From contig NW_004955404.1 in NCBI RefSeq assembly GCF_000276665.1, positions 34,018,968-34,082,967 on the forward strand: a stretch of 64,000 bases of DNA. Reading direction: 5' to 3'. The DNA is from Chinchilla lanigera (lineage: Eukaryota; Chordata; Mammalia; Rodentia; Chinchillidae). Positions 11,746 to 21,809 of this stretch are shown one piece after another (position 1 is the first letter of the stretch; every line of letters begins with the position of its first letter). Made by a program: the position numbers and the translations under genes. The notes beneath the pieces are model-generated. The model was not told the origin of the DNA, searched no databases, and saw nothing but the letters and a program-made list of their open reading frames with translations.

Positions 11746-12724
11746 AGAAATCCTGTGACAATGTTGAAAGACGACCTGAATGTTATAGAGATCGAACCTC
11801 AGAACCAGTATCTTGATAGCAACCACAGGAAGGGCTTAGGTGGACTAAGTACTTTAGACTTCTAACTATTCTCTACAACAATTGGCTGGAAAATATAAAA
11901 GGCAGACTTAGGAAATTTTTTGGTGAACCTAAACCAGGCAGAACGGCTCTGTAATGACAGAATCAAGATTTGACATGATTTTGAGTGGCTAAATTGCTGG
12001 ATTCAAGCAAGAAATCTGTGCAATAGAAAAAGTTATAATTGCATTTATTTAATTGGAAGAACAGTGTAACAGCAGGTAAGTTGTTGAACCTTCTCAGACC
12101 GGAGATTTTTTTCTCTTGCATAGTAGGGAGACCTTGCTAGGTAATGTGATTACTTGATTTTTCTGAAGCCAAATGAAAGCAGGGTCAAACTGGCTGTCAA
12201 AAAGTAGAGGAGAGGGCAGGTGAAAAGTGGAGAGAAAGGAGAGGAGGTGGCAGCTTGTGGGGAGGGGGGACTGCGGCTGTATAAAAGCCTCTGCAAAAGG
12301 TAAAGAGTCAGTAGTAGCTGGGGAGATGGTTGTGGTTAGACAGGCCGAGATGGAGTCACAGGCAGAGGAGGAAGCAAAGGAAAAGGAAGAAAAAGAAATG
12401 GAGAAGCCTCTTTTCTGTTCTCTGTGCTGTTGGGACATTTCTCCTTCCTCATCATTTGTTTGCTGATAGGATGACTCACATCACAATCTTTGGAGAATAA
12501 AGCAAAACAACCACAAGCAAAAACCCCTAAATCCGGAATAAAGGTGGGAATGTGCTTCCACTGAGAACAGCAGCAACTGCTGTCAGGAAAGCTTTGTGCT
12601 ACCGCCTCAACATCTAGGGCGCAAGACATACTTGCCAAATCTGCTGGTGTTTCTGTTCCGATAAACCAACCCTCAGAGGGACACCTCAGTGCCTACTAAG
12701 GTAGCAAATGTATTGGTTGCATAG
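11746..12724. other. Unannotated stretch with purine-rich block and TATAAAAG
   Basis: A purine-rich block spans about 12190-12410 on the + strand. It yields open frames on both strands (12094-12438 minus, 12227-12466 plus) because stop codons are rare in such sequence. TATAAAAG lies at 12280-12287 just after a GGGGAGGGGGG run. A promoter-like reading is possible but unsupported by any downstream exon. Confidence 0.35.
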
Positions 12725-12915
12725 ACCAATGGTTCTTAAGCTTGAGTGAACATTAGAATCATCGGAAGGGCTTGTTGAACCTGTAGACTGTTTGGGGCCC
12801 CACTTTCAGAGTTTTTCATCAGCAAGCCTAGGGTAGCACTCCAAAATGTGCGTTTCTAACAAAGTCTCATGGGGGAGCTGATGCTGTCGGTCCAGGGACC
12901 ACACCATGAAGCCCA
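12725..12915 (+). mobile_element. MER5A-type hAT (Charlie) DNA transposon remnant
   Basis: It begins CAATGGTTCTTAAGCTTGAG and continues with ATTAGAATCATC, GGAAGGGCTTGTTGAA, GGGGCCCCACTTTCAGAGTTT, GTGCGTTTCTAACAAAG, GCTGATGCTGTCGGTCCAGG and GACCACACC. This follows the MER5A consensus from its left terminal repeat almost to its right end. Non-autonomous and without coding sequence. Confidence 0.8.
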
Positions 12916-13224
12916 CGGTGTGGGTGGTGCTCTGTACAGGGTCACCTGTCCATGGAGTGAGGGGAATGCAATCCTTGGGCCACTGTCTGGAGCGCTGGGC
13001 AGGCGCTGCTGAAGCTCACCTTTTGGCTTTAAAGCTCTGTTGTGTTTAGGTCTGGAAAACAATACCATTTCCCTGTTGATGTATATCCACTTACTGCTTG
13101 TCAGAAGAAACAGGCTCAGTGGGGGGAGCACGCGAGGTGAAATAGGCTCTAGTGGAAATTCTCTGGTGACTCTATGGTTATTATTCAGGGAAGAGAAAGG
13201 GAAGAATACTGTGGGCCTTCAAAC

Positions 13225-13375
13225 TGTGAGACTCAGATTCCAGACCCTTACTTGACTCGAATAAGATGTGTGTTCTTAGACAAGTCACTTAGACCTGGAT
13301 TGTCTTTTCTTCTGTAAAATGAATATATGTCAGGCCCACATGATGTTAAAGATCTCTTCCTGCTCTAAAATTCAT
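13225..13375 (+). repeat. MIR SINE
   Basis: GACTCAGATTCCAGACCCTTACTT, then GTTCTTAGACAAGTCACTTAGACC, and CTTTTCTTCTGTAAAATGAATATA reproduce the MIR sequence from the 'gactctggagccagac' part through 'cctcatctgtaaaatgggga'. Confidence 0.75.
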
Positions 13376-14029
13376 TTCATGGGATTCTAAGCCAGAGGAG
13401 GGATTTATATCAGGATGGCAAATGGACCAGTTTATCTTTGTGACAATTGAATTGGAGAGCTGCACTGTTTTGATGATGGAAGGTCTTAGTGATCTGAATT
13501 TTCTCTGAGATAGAATTCACAGCCCTCAGTGAGACCTAGCATGCAGTATTCAGTAATATTCCATCCTTTCTGTTTCTTCCCTTTATTCATAATGGCAAGG
13601 ATTCTTTAACAAGATTTTTTGGGTCAGATTAGAAAATCACATTTTCAAGAAATGCAATAAAAATTTAATCCCATTCTTTAATACTCGGTCCCTTCTGTTC
13701 CTGTTGTGTATGTGTTTTGCCACCAGATAGCAGAATTACTCTTGTTATAATCTTTTTATGACTTAGGTAGGCTTACTTTTTGGAAGCTCTTTCAGAAATT
13801 TGGGAGAGGATGTCCTGTTTACCTCTTGTTATTGGAGGATAATTGACTCTGGAATAAAGAAAAGCTTTTTTGAAGTGAGTCCACTTAAAAATGCTGACCA
13901 AAATGTGATTAGGAAGAAAAGGCCTTGAGTGGGGGTTTATCGTGAAAAATACACAATTATAAAAATATATATTGTCTGGTCTTATATTTAGTCAACAGCA
14001 GCACCCTTCTTTTTTGTTTCACTTTTATT
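13376..14029. other. Unannotated stretch
   Basis: No repeat or exon recognised. Confidence 0.4.
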
Positions 14030-14140
14030 TCATCCAGGCTACAAGCCCACTGGTTGGTGCTGCCCACACCCAGGGTGGGTCTTCCCTCTTCAGTAAATCC
14101 ATTCAGTCACACCCAGGACTATGCTAGACCAGTTGGTGGA
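14030..14140 (-). mobile_element. MaLR LTR fragment (MLT1-like)
   Basis: TGGTGCTGCCCACACCCAGG, GTGGGTCTTCCCTCTTCAGT, AAATCCATTCAGTCACACCCAGGACTATG. This order is the reverse complement of a mid-LTR segment seen in MLT1-type elements (GGGTGGGCACCA / CTGGGTGTGTCTG). The fragment is short, so the subfamily is uncertain. Confidence 0.45.
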
Positions 14141-14395
14141 CTAATGCAGCACCACACACCTATGACCCGGTATCATCCACCCACAGCATCACTCCCCAAA
14201 GCCTCAACTGGGAGCACATGAGACTTTGTAGGACATTTCAGAAGTAAACTGCAACTATGTACCAAAAAATCCATCAAGGGGGTTTTTCCCCAGGTGGAAT
14301 CCAGCCTAAACTCTGGTAGCTCAACTCTGCCCCTGGAAGAGGACTTGTTGTTATGGTTTATTTGTATAATACCTCATAAAAGAATTTTTGTACAG

Positions 14396-14761
14396 TTATT
14401 CATGAACTTTATCAATTTTTGCAAGGACAGCCTTTAATTCTTTGACATTGGAATCAATCTTTTCAGAAACACTTGTGCCACTATACGTGCCAATCCTTCC
14501 CTTCTTCAATTGTTGACTAGTTTAAGTGATTATTTTGGTTACTGACTTTGCACATGATATGGACAGTCTTATGACAAAACATTCTTTGATTTCATGGAAT
14601 CCTGAATATTTTGTAAGATTTGCAATTTCATTTTGTTTTTTATTACAATGGCCTGTTAATTTGGAAGATGGGAATAGGCATTAAGTGTTAAAGGCAAGAG
14701 TATTTTCTAGAAGAAGTTTTTCGTTGTATTTAAATAAGCAGCCTAAATTCTTTGCTTGTGT
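14396..14761 (-). other. Degenerate coding-like stretch, unidentified
   Basis: One minus-strand frame runs 122 codons with only two internal stops (14681-14683 and 14522-14524) in AT-rich DNA, and ends at a stop at 14396-14398. The last ~40 residues are lysine-, valine- and glutamate-rich and look like an amphipathic helix (EKIDSNVKELKAVLAKIDKV). An AATAAA lies ~38 bases past the stop. A decayed gene copy is possible, but no family was recognised, no A-tail or flanking duplication is visible, and such a stretch can occur by chance in 64 kb. Confidence 0.2.
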
Positions 14762-15114
14762 TTATGTGTGTAACTGTGTATGTGTCCAAAGAAAATAAAC
14801 AAGTTTCAATATTTGTTTGCTTTATAGTTTAAAAGCAATTTCAAATTTGGTTTTGGTTTCACTGATCAAAAGCATACAAAAAGTCTTTATCAGTGAGCTT
14901 TTGCTATAAGATTGCTATAAAAGAAGCCATTTCTAAATTCTGGCTTAAAACAATCCTTCATTCTCGTGGATGTGCAGATTGTCTGGATATTACCTTGCAT
15001 ACAGGCTGCTGGCCTGCTGTAGGAGGGATGTTTGAAGGAGATTTTTAAAAAATGTAAGTTCTTTAGGTATAGTTTTTGTAGTAGGACATATTTTTTCCTA
15101 TGAAGCGAATCTCA

Positions 15115-15300
15115 ACACTGCTTGACTTCAAATCTTAGTGTTGCTCCATAGTAACTACGTTAACTTAGACAATTTACTTAATCTTTCAGTGTCTTCCTTT
15201 CTTCATTATTATTAGTAGGGCTAATAATAGCATTCTGTTTGCTAGATTTTATGAGAACTGAATGAGTGTGTGACACATATAGAATGTTTATGAATGTTAG
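15115..15300 (+). repeat. MIR SINE
   Basis: TTGACTTCAAATCTTAGTGTTGCTCC, TTAACTTAGACAATTTACTTAATC, a TTCATTATTATTAGTAGGGCTAATAATAG segment, and GAGAACTGAATGAGTGTGTGACACATA follow the MIR order from 5' to core. Confidence 0.75.
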
Positions 15301-15474
15301 CTTTTCCTTTTTTATTAAGAAACAAGTACCTCTGATTGTCATTGAAAAGCTCGTAGAGTGAGTAAAGGGCAGAAGAAAAAATTTTGGAGTTGGAAAACAG
15401 GTAGGGTTGAATTCTCCAGTTTTCTGATCATATGAACCAAGGAAGCTGTCAAAACCAACATTGATACTTCATTT

Positions 15475-15860
15475 AAATGCTTGATTATTGCCATTTACTA
15501 TGCACTAGACTCTATCCAATAACACAAGACATATTGACTAAATTAATCCTCATATCAGCCCTGGAAGATAGAGATAATTATTATCTTTTTAAAATTTTTG
15601 AGACAAAGATTCACTATGCAGTTAAGGCTGGCCTTGAACTCACTATGTAGCCCAGGCTGGCCTCGAACTTGTGGCGATCCTCCTGCCACAGCCTCCTGAG
15701 TGCTGGGATTATGGAGTGTGCCACCACATTTGGCTTTGTTCATTTTATAGATGAGGGTAGTGAGGCTACAAAATTTCCTGAAGCTCACAGCTCGCAGGTG
15801 GCAGAGCTGGGATTCAAAGGTGCAGGAGTGTGGACGCCGTTGGAAGGTCTCATTGTAGCC
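15475..15860 (-). repeat. MIR SINE split by a B1 insertion
   Basis: Left part: TTACTATGCACTAGACTCTA, AATTAATCCTCATATCAGCCCTGG, AGATAATTATTAT. Right part: TTCATTTTATAGATGAGGGTAGTGAGGC, AGCTCACAGCTCGCAGGTGGCAGAGCTGGGATTCAAA. Together they are one MIR in reverse complement, interrupted by the B1 at 15583-15738. Confidence 0.85.
15583..15738 (-). repeat. B1 SINE nested in MIR
   Basis: GAGACAAAGATTCACTATGC, then the two ~29 bp units ending CCTTGAACTCA and CCTCGAACTTG, then GATCCTCCTGCCACAGCCTCC, GAGTGCTGGGATTATG and GTGCCACCACATTTGGC. It is a B1 with the internal duplication in reverse complement. It lies inside an ancient MIR, so it is younger than that element. Confidence 0.9.
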
Positions 15861-18414
15861 ATTTTCTAGTGCAGGGGGCAGCACCACGGAAGTCAGGTAA
15901 CGGTGCTGTGTTGTCTTCAAATGTAGTTATTGGAGGATTTGACCCTGTTTTTCCTTCTGATCCTAAAGGTTTGGAACAATAGTCTTTTGCATGCTCATTT
16001 ATCTTTTGTTCTTCTCTCTCCTACTCATTCCGTACTGGAAGGGATTCCATGGAATTTACCTCCAGGCTGCTGGGAAATCGCTTCCTAAAAACATGGAGAA
16101 TCAGCCTCGGCTGACTTCTCATTCTCCTTTATATGAGGGGCATCAGGTTGGTTTTGCTTTCCAGTAATAGGATTCTTGTAAGGATATAGGACCAGTGAGA
16201 GCAAACTATCCTATACAGAGAAAAATATATGGTGCTAATAAATCACCCATGCTAAAAATGCATACACACAAGGCAAGGGTGATGTATACAAACCTAATTG
16301 AGTTGAGTTTCACTTTTGTGCCTTTTGGGGAACCTCATTCAGGCCTGAGGAGTGCTGACCTGTGGGTCAGCAGCACATTCTGGTTTAGAGAATCTGATTC
16401 GCTAAGCCCTAAGATTCTGGTTTATAATCAACTTAGTTGAAGCTCTGAAAAGCTCTGCCACATAAAATGCAATTGTCATGGACAGGCTGGTCAAAATGCG
16501 CAGTGACGCTCTGTATTTGGAATTACGTATTTTTATTTGGTTTTTTTTGTATCTCAGCTGAAGCAGCTCTCTTTGATCCAAACGAGATAGGGTGGTTTTT
16601 ATTAAAAATTTAACACGTATCTCATAGCAATATTTACTTTAATGTTGTAAATCAAGAAATTCTTCTTTTTCTGAATGAGATATGTTGGTAAGATAAACTC
16701 AATGCTGCAAGATAAATATTAACTTTATAATGAAAACTGCAGAATGCCTTATCTTGTATGCTGTATCTGTATTTCTCTAAGGAGATGAGAAGGGGACCCA
16801 TGCTTCTTGCTCTACCTTGCATGAGAGGTAATAATTTAGATTTTAATCCTTAATTATCTGCCGCAGCTCACCTCATGGTGACATCTCGGCCTGTGCCTTC
16901 TTCAACTTCTAATTTTAAAAATATTGACCGTATTTGCTCTTGGAAAGAACTAGCTGACGCGAGAGCTGCAGAAGTACAAACAGGCGCTTTCCCATGCGGT
17001 CCTCTAAGGAGGAAATGATCAGTTTAGCAGGCAAAATTCATTAGTACAAAGGAGATTTGGGGTGTTTTAAAGTAAAAAAAAAAAAGTCAGAGGCACTCTT
17101 GTGAACACAAGGCAAAATCTAGTCAGGAAATGTGAGTGGGGTTCAGAGGGCACCTGTGATAGTTTTGATAAAGTTACTGCTCTGGGAAGAGCTGATATAC
17201 TACTTTTCGCCACGGTGCTTGTCCACGTGTGGGTACCTTCACACAGTGGCACCAGTTATGAATCCTGTAAGTGACCTATTAATAACTGCAATATGAATGA
17301 AATGTGCTGCCTAGAAAATGAGGTTGCCCGACTCTCATAAAATACCATTTTCTTTTCATAATTTACGGGATATGTTGTCCAAGGAGATGAAGTATTTCAT
17401 GTTGGTCCATTTTGGCCCGGCATAGACATAATACGATGTGGAATATTTTTAATGGTTGACTGACAAAACGTTGTTTCCTGCGACTCAGCCGTTTTTTTGA
17501 TTACAAACATCAAGGCTACACACACAATTTCTTCCTGGGGCTCTGTAGTACTTACCAATACTATTTGAGACCTGAATAAACCAAACAAGCAACAACCACA
17601 TTTTCACTGTGTGCCATTAACATGTGAAAAATTCAGAATTAAAAAATATGGTCCTTGCTTTCAAGGGGCTGAGAATCTTGGAAGCAAAAGATTAAGTGTG
17701 TGTACCAATTACAATAATCAGCCAGTTCTACCCGTTTTTACACACTTGCTGTATGTGGGGAATCATAGGCAGAGACAGATTAGTTTCTAATCTTCCCGTA
17801 AGTCTCATGTATGTTGAGTTACAGAACACAGGGAGTGCAGAGAGCAGGGTGAAACATCTGAGAGCTCATTTAATGTGTACATGGAAATAGAAAATTCTGT
17901 TTAAAAAAAACTGTGTTTTTTTTAAGGTGTATGGATGCTCAACTTGTATTCAAACTTTTAAGGTTTGCAAGTATTCTTACAACACATGGATCATATAATG
18001 AAGTTTGTAAATACAGTAATTTGCATAGAAGAACATTACAAAAAAGAATTCCATCTGGCATGCTGGGTGGACTTGACCTTGGTCTCCTTTGACACGTACC
18101 TTGTGGGCCCCACCTGGGCTGTTTGCATTTCCTTCTGAGGCAAGATAAATACCACCTCTCTTTTGTTTGTTTTTGTATACAGTGCCTGAGAGAGTTATGA
18201 AAGGAAGAGTTAGGGCCCCAGAATAAGAGAGAATAGAGCACACACCAGCCATTATCTGCTTGCTTATTGTATCTGTGGCTGGATTTTAGGTGAGGACCCG
18301 GCTGCGAGGCGATTTGGACTGATAAATGAGGTCACAGGACACTGGCTGGGAATGTTGGGAGGTGCTGAGCATCCTTACCTGGTGACAGGGAGCAAAATCA
18401 TGCCACAAAAGTCT
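15861..18414. other. Unannotated stretch
   Basis: No exon or confidently named repeat. The + strand frame at 16195-16440 and the minus frames at 17067-17588 have no features supporting them. Around 16320-16500 there may be an old MER-type remnant that I cannot name. A pure A run lies at 17074-17085. Confidence 0.4.
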
Positions 18415-18800
18415 TTTATTGTCCTACCTGTGTATCTGTCTTCCCTGACATAGCTTGAGCTCTTCTGGGCATGAAGCAGGGTTATATTTGTAATATTGTA
18501 GGTCAAAAAAGTAGCAATTGCACATAGCTTAGATAGAACATAACGCTTGAGATGGAGACAGCTTGAATTTTTCTCATCATCTCTGCCCTTCCCTCCTAAT
18601 GTGACCTTGGGTAAGTCTCTAGATCTGTGTGATTTTTACATACTTGTAAAATGGAGTAAAGTATGTGTATCCTCACAGGGCTTTTGGGAATATTAAATTA
18701 TTAATAAACAATATATATTATGTGTGCCTGGTACATAAAAAGCACACCTATGGTATTTCTTGTATACTGTTTCATTTTCTGAGTCTAGCGCCATTGCTCT
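18415..18800 (+). repeat. L2-like 3' piece followed by MIR SINE
   Basis: 18415-18520 resembles an L2 3' end (TAGCTTGAGCTCTTCTGGGCATGAAGCAGGG). 18545-18760 is MIR: AATGTGACCTTGGGTAAGTC, ACTTGTAAAATGGAGTAAAG, TATCCTCACAGGGCTTTTGGGAATATTAAA, and TGTGCCTGGTACATAAAAAGCAC. The MIR part is the surer of the two. Confidence 0.7.
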
Positions 18801-18839
18801 CCTTGTATTAGGTGCTCAATACATAGTGAATAAAGAAAC

Positions 18840-19727
18840 ATTTGAGTCGAAGTCTGTGGTTATGATAGCACATACTTAGTGCCTGACAACTGCTTACTGC
18901 CTGAGTGATTCTTATCCCGGATCAAATGGCCCAGAGAACCACCTGGGACTCACTCATCTCAGAGTTAGCTCTGAGCATTCTAGCTGGCTGTTGCTTCACT
19001 TCAAACAGGGATTCCCATGAAAAGCAAATGAAAAGTGAGTTTGAAGGAGAGGCAAAATACATCAGTTCTTACTAGGCTTGCTGTTTGATTTTCATTAGGC
19101 ATCCTGCCTGATTCTTATTAGGACTGCCCTGATTTCTTCAGGTTTTGGTCATTTAGGGTCAGTGCTCATATGTTCTATAATGATGTCATTATTTGACTTT
19201 ATTACATACATGATATAGGTAATGATTCAGGGTTTACTCCAGAAAATAATTCTGAGCACATCATGTTGATTGATTTAATGATACAAAAACTAATTTGGAA
19301 AGAATGGAAGGTTTCCTGGGGCACAGCTGATGATGTGAATGTAAAAGGGCTTCATTTCCCCCATTTAAAGAATGCAAACAGCGTGCAATTACGTGTTCTC
19401 CAATGAGGTGTTTTCTTTGAAATGGTAGAACTTGGAAACCATCCACACGAGAAAGGTGGAAAAATTGAAGTAACTGTGCCAAGGTTAGTTTCTCTCTTTT
19501 AGTTCCTTTATTGTTGTTATATTTATTCTTGGTTATAAACATATGCCTTAACATTTTTTTCTCTGTCTTTTAATATGAAAACCTAATGGGGAGACGGATG
19601 AGATTGGCCAAGTCTGTGAAATTAAAATGAACTTTGTAATTTTGTTTATCAGCTTGGGGTCAATGGCTAGACATTCTGTGAGTTCTAGATGTAAATATGA
19701 ACATGACTTCCAGGTCCAGAAATCATT
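18840..19727. other. Unannotated stretch
   Basis: No repeat or exon recognised. The minus-strand frames here are T-rich chance frames. Confidence 0.4.
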
Positions 19728-19990
19728 CACGCGGAAGGCGGGCCATTCCTACTCGCGGATCACCCACCACCTCCTCCTAGTTAACAATTAGCTCGCTGAG
19801 TAAGCCGCCCTTGGATCTGCGTCTGTCTTCCTTGACACCCACAGTGCTTATCCAAGCTCTTTAAGAGAGATTTGTGCTTGGGTCTGATCCGTGTGCTACA
19901 GTAAGAGCGGTGAGGAACTGGCCGTTGCTTTCTCACGATGCTTTTCCTTAGAACGAGGGGCTTAGGAAAGTGACTCCAGGACTCACCCTT
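19728..19990. promoter_or_regulatory. Local CpG-richer patch (candidate regulatory sequence)
   Basis: About a dozen CpG dinucleotides occur in ~260 bases (for example CACGCGG, AGGCGGGCC, CTCGCGGATC, GCTCGCTG, GCCGCCC, GATCCGTG, GAGCGG, GGCCGTT, AACGAGG). The surrounding tens of kilobases have almost none. It is too short to call a CpG island, no TATA box or exon follows, and I cannot tell which strand it would serve. Confidence 0.25.
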
Positions 19991-20376
19991 GATGGCATTT
20001 CAAGTACCAGCTTTCTTGACTTGAGCTTAATTGCTCTTATGTGAGTAAATGACCCACTTTTTGTTATTTTGAATTTTTGAATCTCTTATCTCATGATGCG
20101 TGATTTCTACCTACTCCTATTTATCCATTACTTGTAGTTACTTGATTTTTTTTTACTATTGTACTGGAGGTTATACAGTAAACAGGAAAATACCTTGACA
20201 TTTTCATTTCTTCCAGTAATAAGAATAAGTAAAAAAAAAAAGAATAAGTAGTAAACATTTCATTTTTATCAATTTTTGAACTTTTTTCCCCATGGATATT
20301 TTTCCCATTAAAGATTTTTTTCCTTTTAAATCTGGAAGGGGAGATAGTAAATATGGCAGTTAAAAATAGGATGTGA

Positions 20377-20477
20377 GGGGCTGGGGATTTAGCTCAGCGG
20401 CAAAAGTGCCTGCCTGGCAACCGCAAAGTTGTGAGTTCGGTTCCCGGTACCGGAGAAAAACAAAAAACAAACAAACA
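20377..20477 (+). repeat. ID-type SINE, first of a tandem pair
   Basis: GGGGCTGGGGATTTAGCTCA, GCGGCAAAAGTGCCTGCCTG, GTTGTGAGTTCGGTTCCCGG, TACCGGAG, then an A/CAAA-rich tail. The preceding TAAAAATAGGATGTGA (20361-20376) is repeated after the tail as AAAAATAGGATGTGA (about 20479-20493), a clean target-site duplication. Confidence 0.93.
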
Positions 20478-20493
20478 AAAAAATAGGATGTGA

Positions 20494-20563
20494 GCCGGGG
20501 ATATAGCTCAGTGATACAGCACCTGCCTGGCAAGCACGATGTCCTGAGTTCAAGTCCCTGTAC

Positions 20564-20599
<36 letters not shown>
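20494..20599 (+). repeat. ID-type SINE, second of a tandem pair, with A35 tail
   Basis: GCCGGGGATATAGCTCAGTG, ATACAGCACCTGCCTGGCAA, GATGTCCTGAGTTCAAGTCC, CTGTACC, then 35 uninterrupted A's (20565-20599). It begins exactly at the end of the first element's 3' target duplication. It differs from its neighbour at many positions, so it is a separate insertion and not a duplication of it. Confidence 0.93.
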
Positions 20600-20603
<4 letters not shown>

Positions 20604-21337
20604 AGGGGTTCAGTCTCTTCTTTTGCTCCTCCCAATGTTGCACTATCTACATTTTTCTTTCCTGTCCTTTACCTGTAAGTTATAAATGTAAATATAAACA
20701 TGAATTCCATGTGTGGACTCCAAATGACCTGTTCCTTTATCAGTTTCTTCTGTACTGTTTAAAGCTTGACGTTCTATATTTCTAATCACCAAAAAGTATT
20801 TTTGCCAATTCTATATATGTCCTTAAGTTTTGTGAGAAAGAATAACCAAAGAGAGCTAAGGGAGAGAAAGAGCAGAGTCAAAGGAGGCAAATTCCGGCCC
20901 TGATTATGCAACTGGCTTGTGGATGTGCGTGGACCAGTCATGACTACAGGTGGCTCATGGTCCTGTAAAATGAAGGACTGAGTGAAGAACCCCATCTCGT
21001 GTCCATGGATATTGGATAACTGCTTCGTCTGTAAAATGGCTATTCCAAACAAGGCCTGCCTCATAGGGTACAGATTTAAGATACCACCTGTCTATCTTCT
21101 ATCTATCTATTTATATATTATCTATGTATCTCTCTATCAATCAGCTATCATCCATCTCATACACACACATATTTTTGAAAAAAAGCATATTGTTTGTTTC
21201 CAAGTAAAAGCTCACAAATTAAGTTAGAGTAACTCTCTGAGATAGAGGTAATTGGATACATAACTGGATGCATTACTCTGTCTAATCTCTGTTTTCCCCC
21301 AAAAGTGTTTTCTAAGGTAGAGCTCTTACCTAGCTCT
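20600..21337. other. Unannotated stretch with degenerate CTAT repeat
   Basis: No exon recognised. A degenerate (CTAT)n microsatellite lies at about 21090-21150. Confidence 0.4.
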
Positions 21338-21338
21338 C

Positions 21339-21399
<61 letters not shown>
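21339..21399 (+). repeat. (TG)n microsatellite
   Basis: About 30 TG units, with short interruptions (TATGTGTATT) near 21361-21370. Potential Z-DNA former. The peptide frame through it (Cys-Val repeats) is an artefact. Confidence 0.97.
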
Positions 21400-21401
<2 letters not shown>

Positions 21402-21546
21402 GTAGGGAAGGGAGAGATTGAGAAAGGAAAGTGGGGAGAGATATATGAGATATACTCTTTTCTTCTATGGGAAGGAATGGGTAAAGAATCTCAAGGTTTC
21501 CAGGAGGGTAGGTCCCTGAGCTTCAGTATTCTTTTAACCCAAGTGC

Positions 21547-21800
21547 CTTGATCATACCAACAAAAATTTACAACCAAGCAGTCCCCAACCACTGCCACCT
21601 GTGCCAGGACTTGCAGTCAGCGACAGTACTGGAATGGTCCACACCACCGCATAAGGCAGAATGGACAGCTCTCACTGGACAGCAGCAAATAGCAGCTGGA
21701 ACAAGGGTGAGCTCTGACTAGGCAGTGAAACCCTGGGACCCCGCTAGCTGCTTAGGCTCATCCCAGTCACTTGATTAACCTCATACCAACACAAATTTGT
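21547..21800. other. Segment bounded by imperfect ~20-bp direct repeats
   Basis: CTTGATCATACCAACAAAAATTT (first copy, 21547-21569) recurs as CTTGATTAACCTCATACCAACACAAATTT near 21770-21798, with a small insertion. The ~200 bases between are GC-richer than the flanks and match no repeat that I can name. It might be an unrecognised mobile element or an old local duplication. Confidence 0.3.
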
Positions 21801-21809
21801 ATGCCAGCG

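Noticed and set aside
12094..12638. Overlapping open frames of 79-114 codons on both strands
   Set aside because: They arise from a purine-rich tract that lacks stop codons. The peptides are Ser/Phe or Lys/Glu low-complexity with no family features or splice context.
20377..20599. Possible functional tRNA or tRNA pair
   Set aside because: The A and B boxes belong to tRNA-Ala-derived ID SINEs. A-tails and target duplications show retroposition, and the acceptor-stem pairing of a real tRNA gene is absent.
21342..21551. Cys/Val-rich frame
   Set aside because: Translation of a (TG)n microsatellite.
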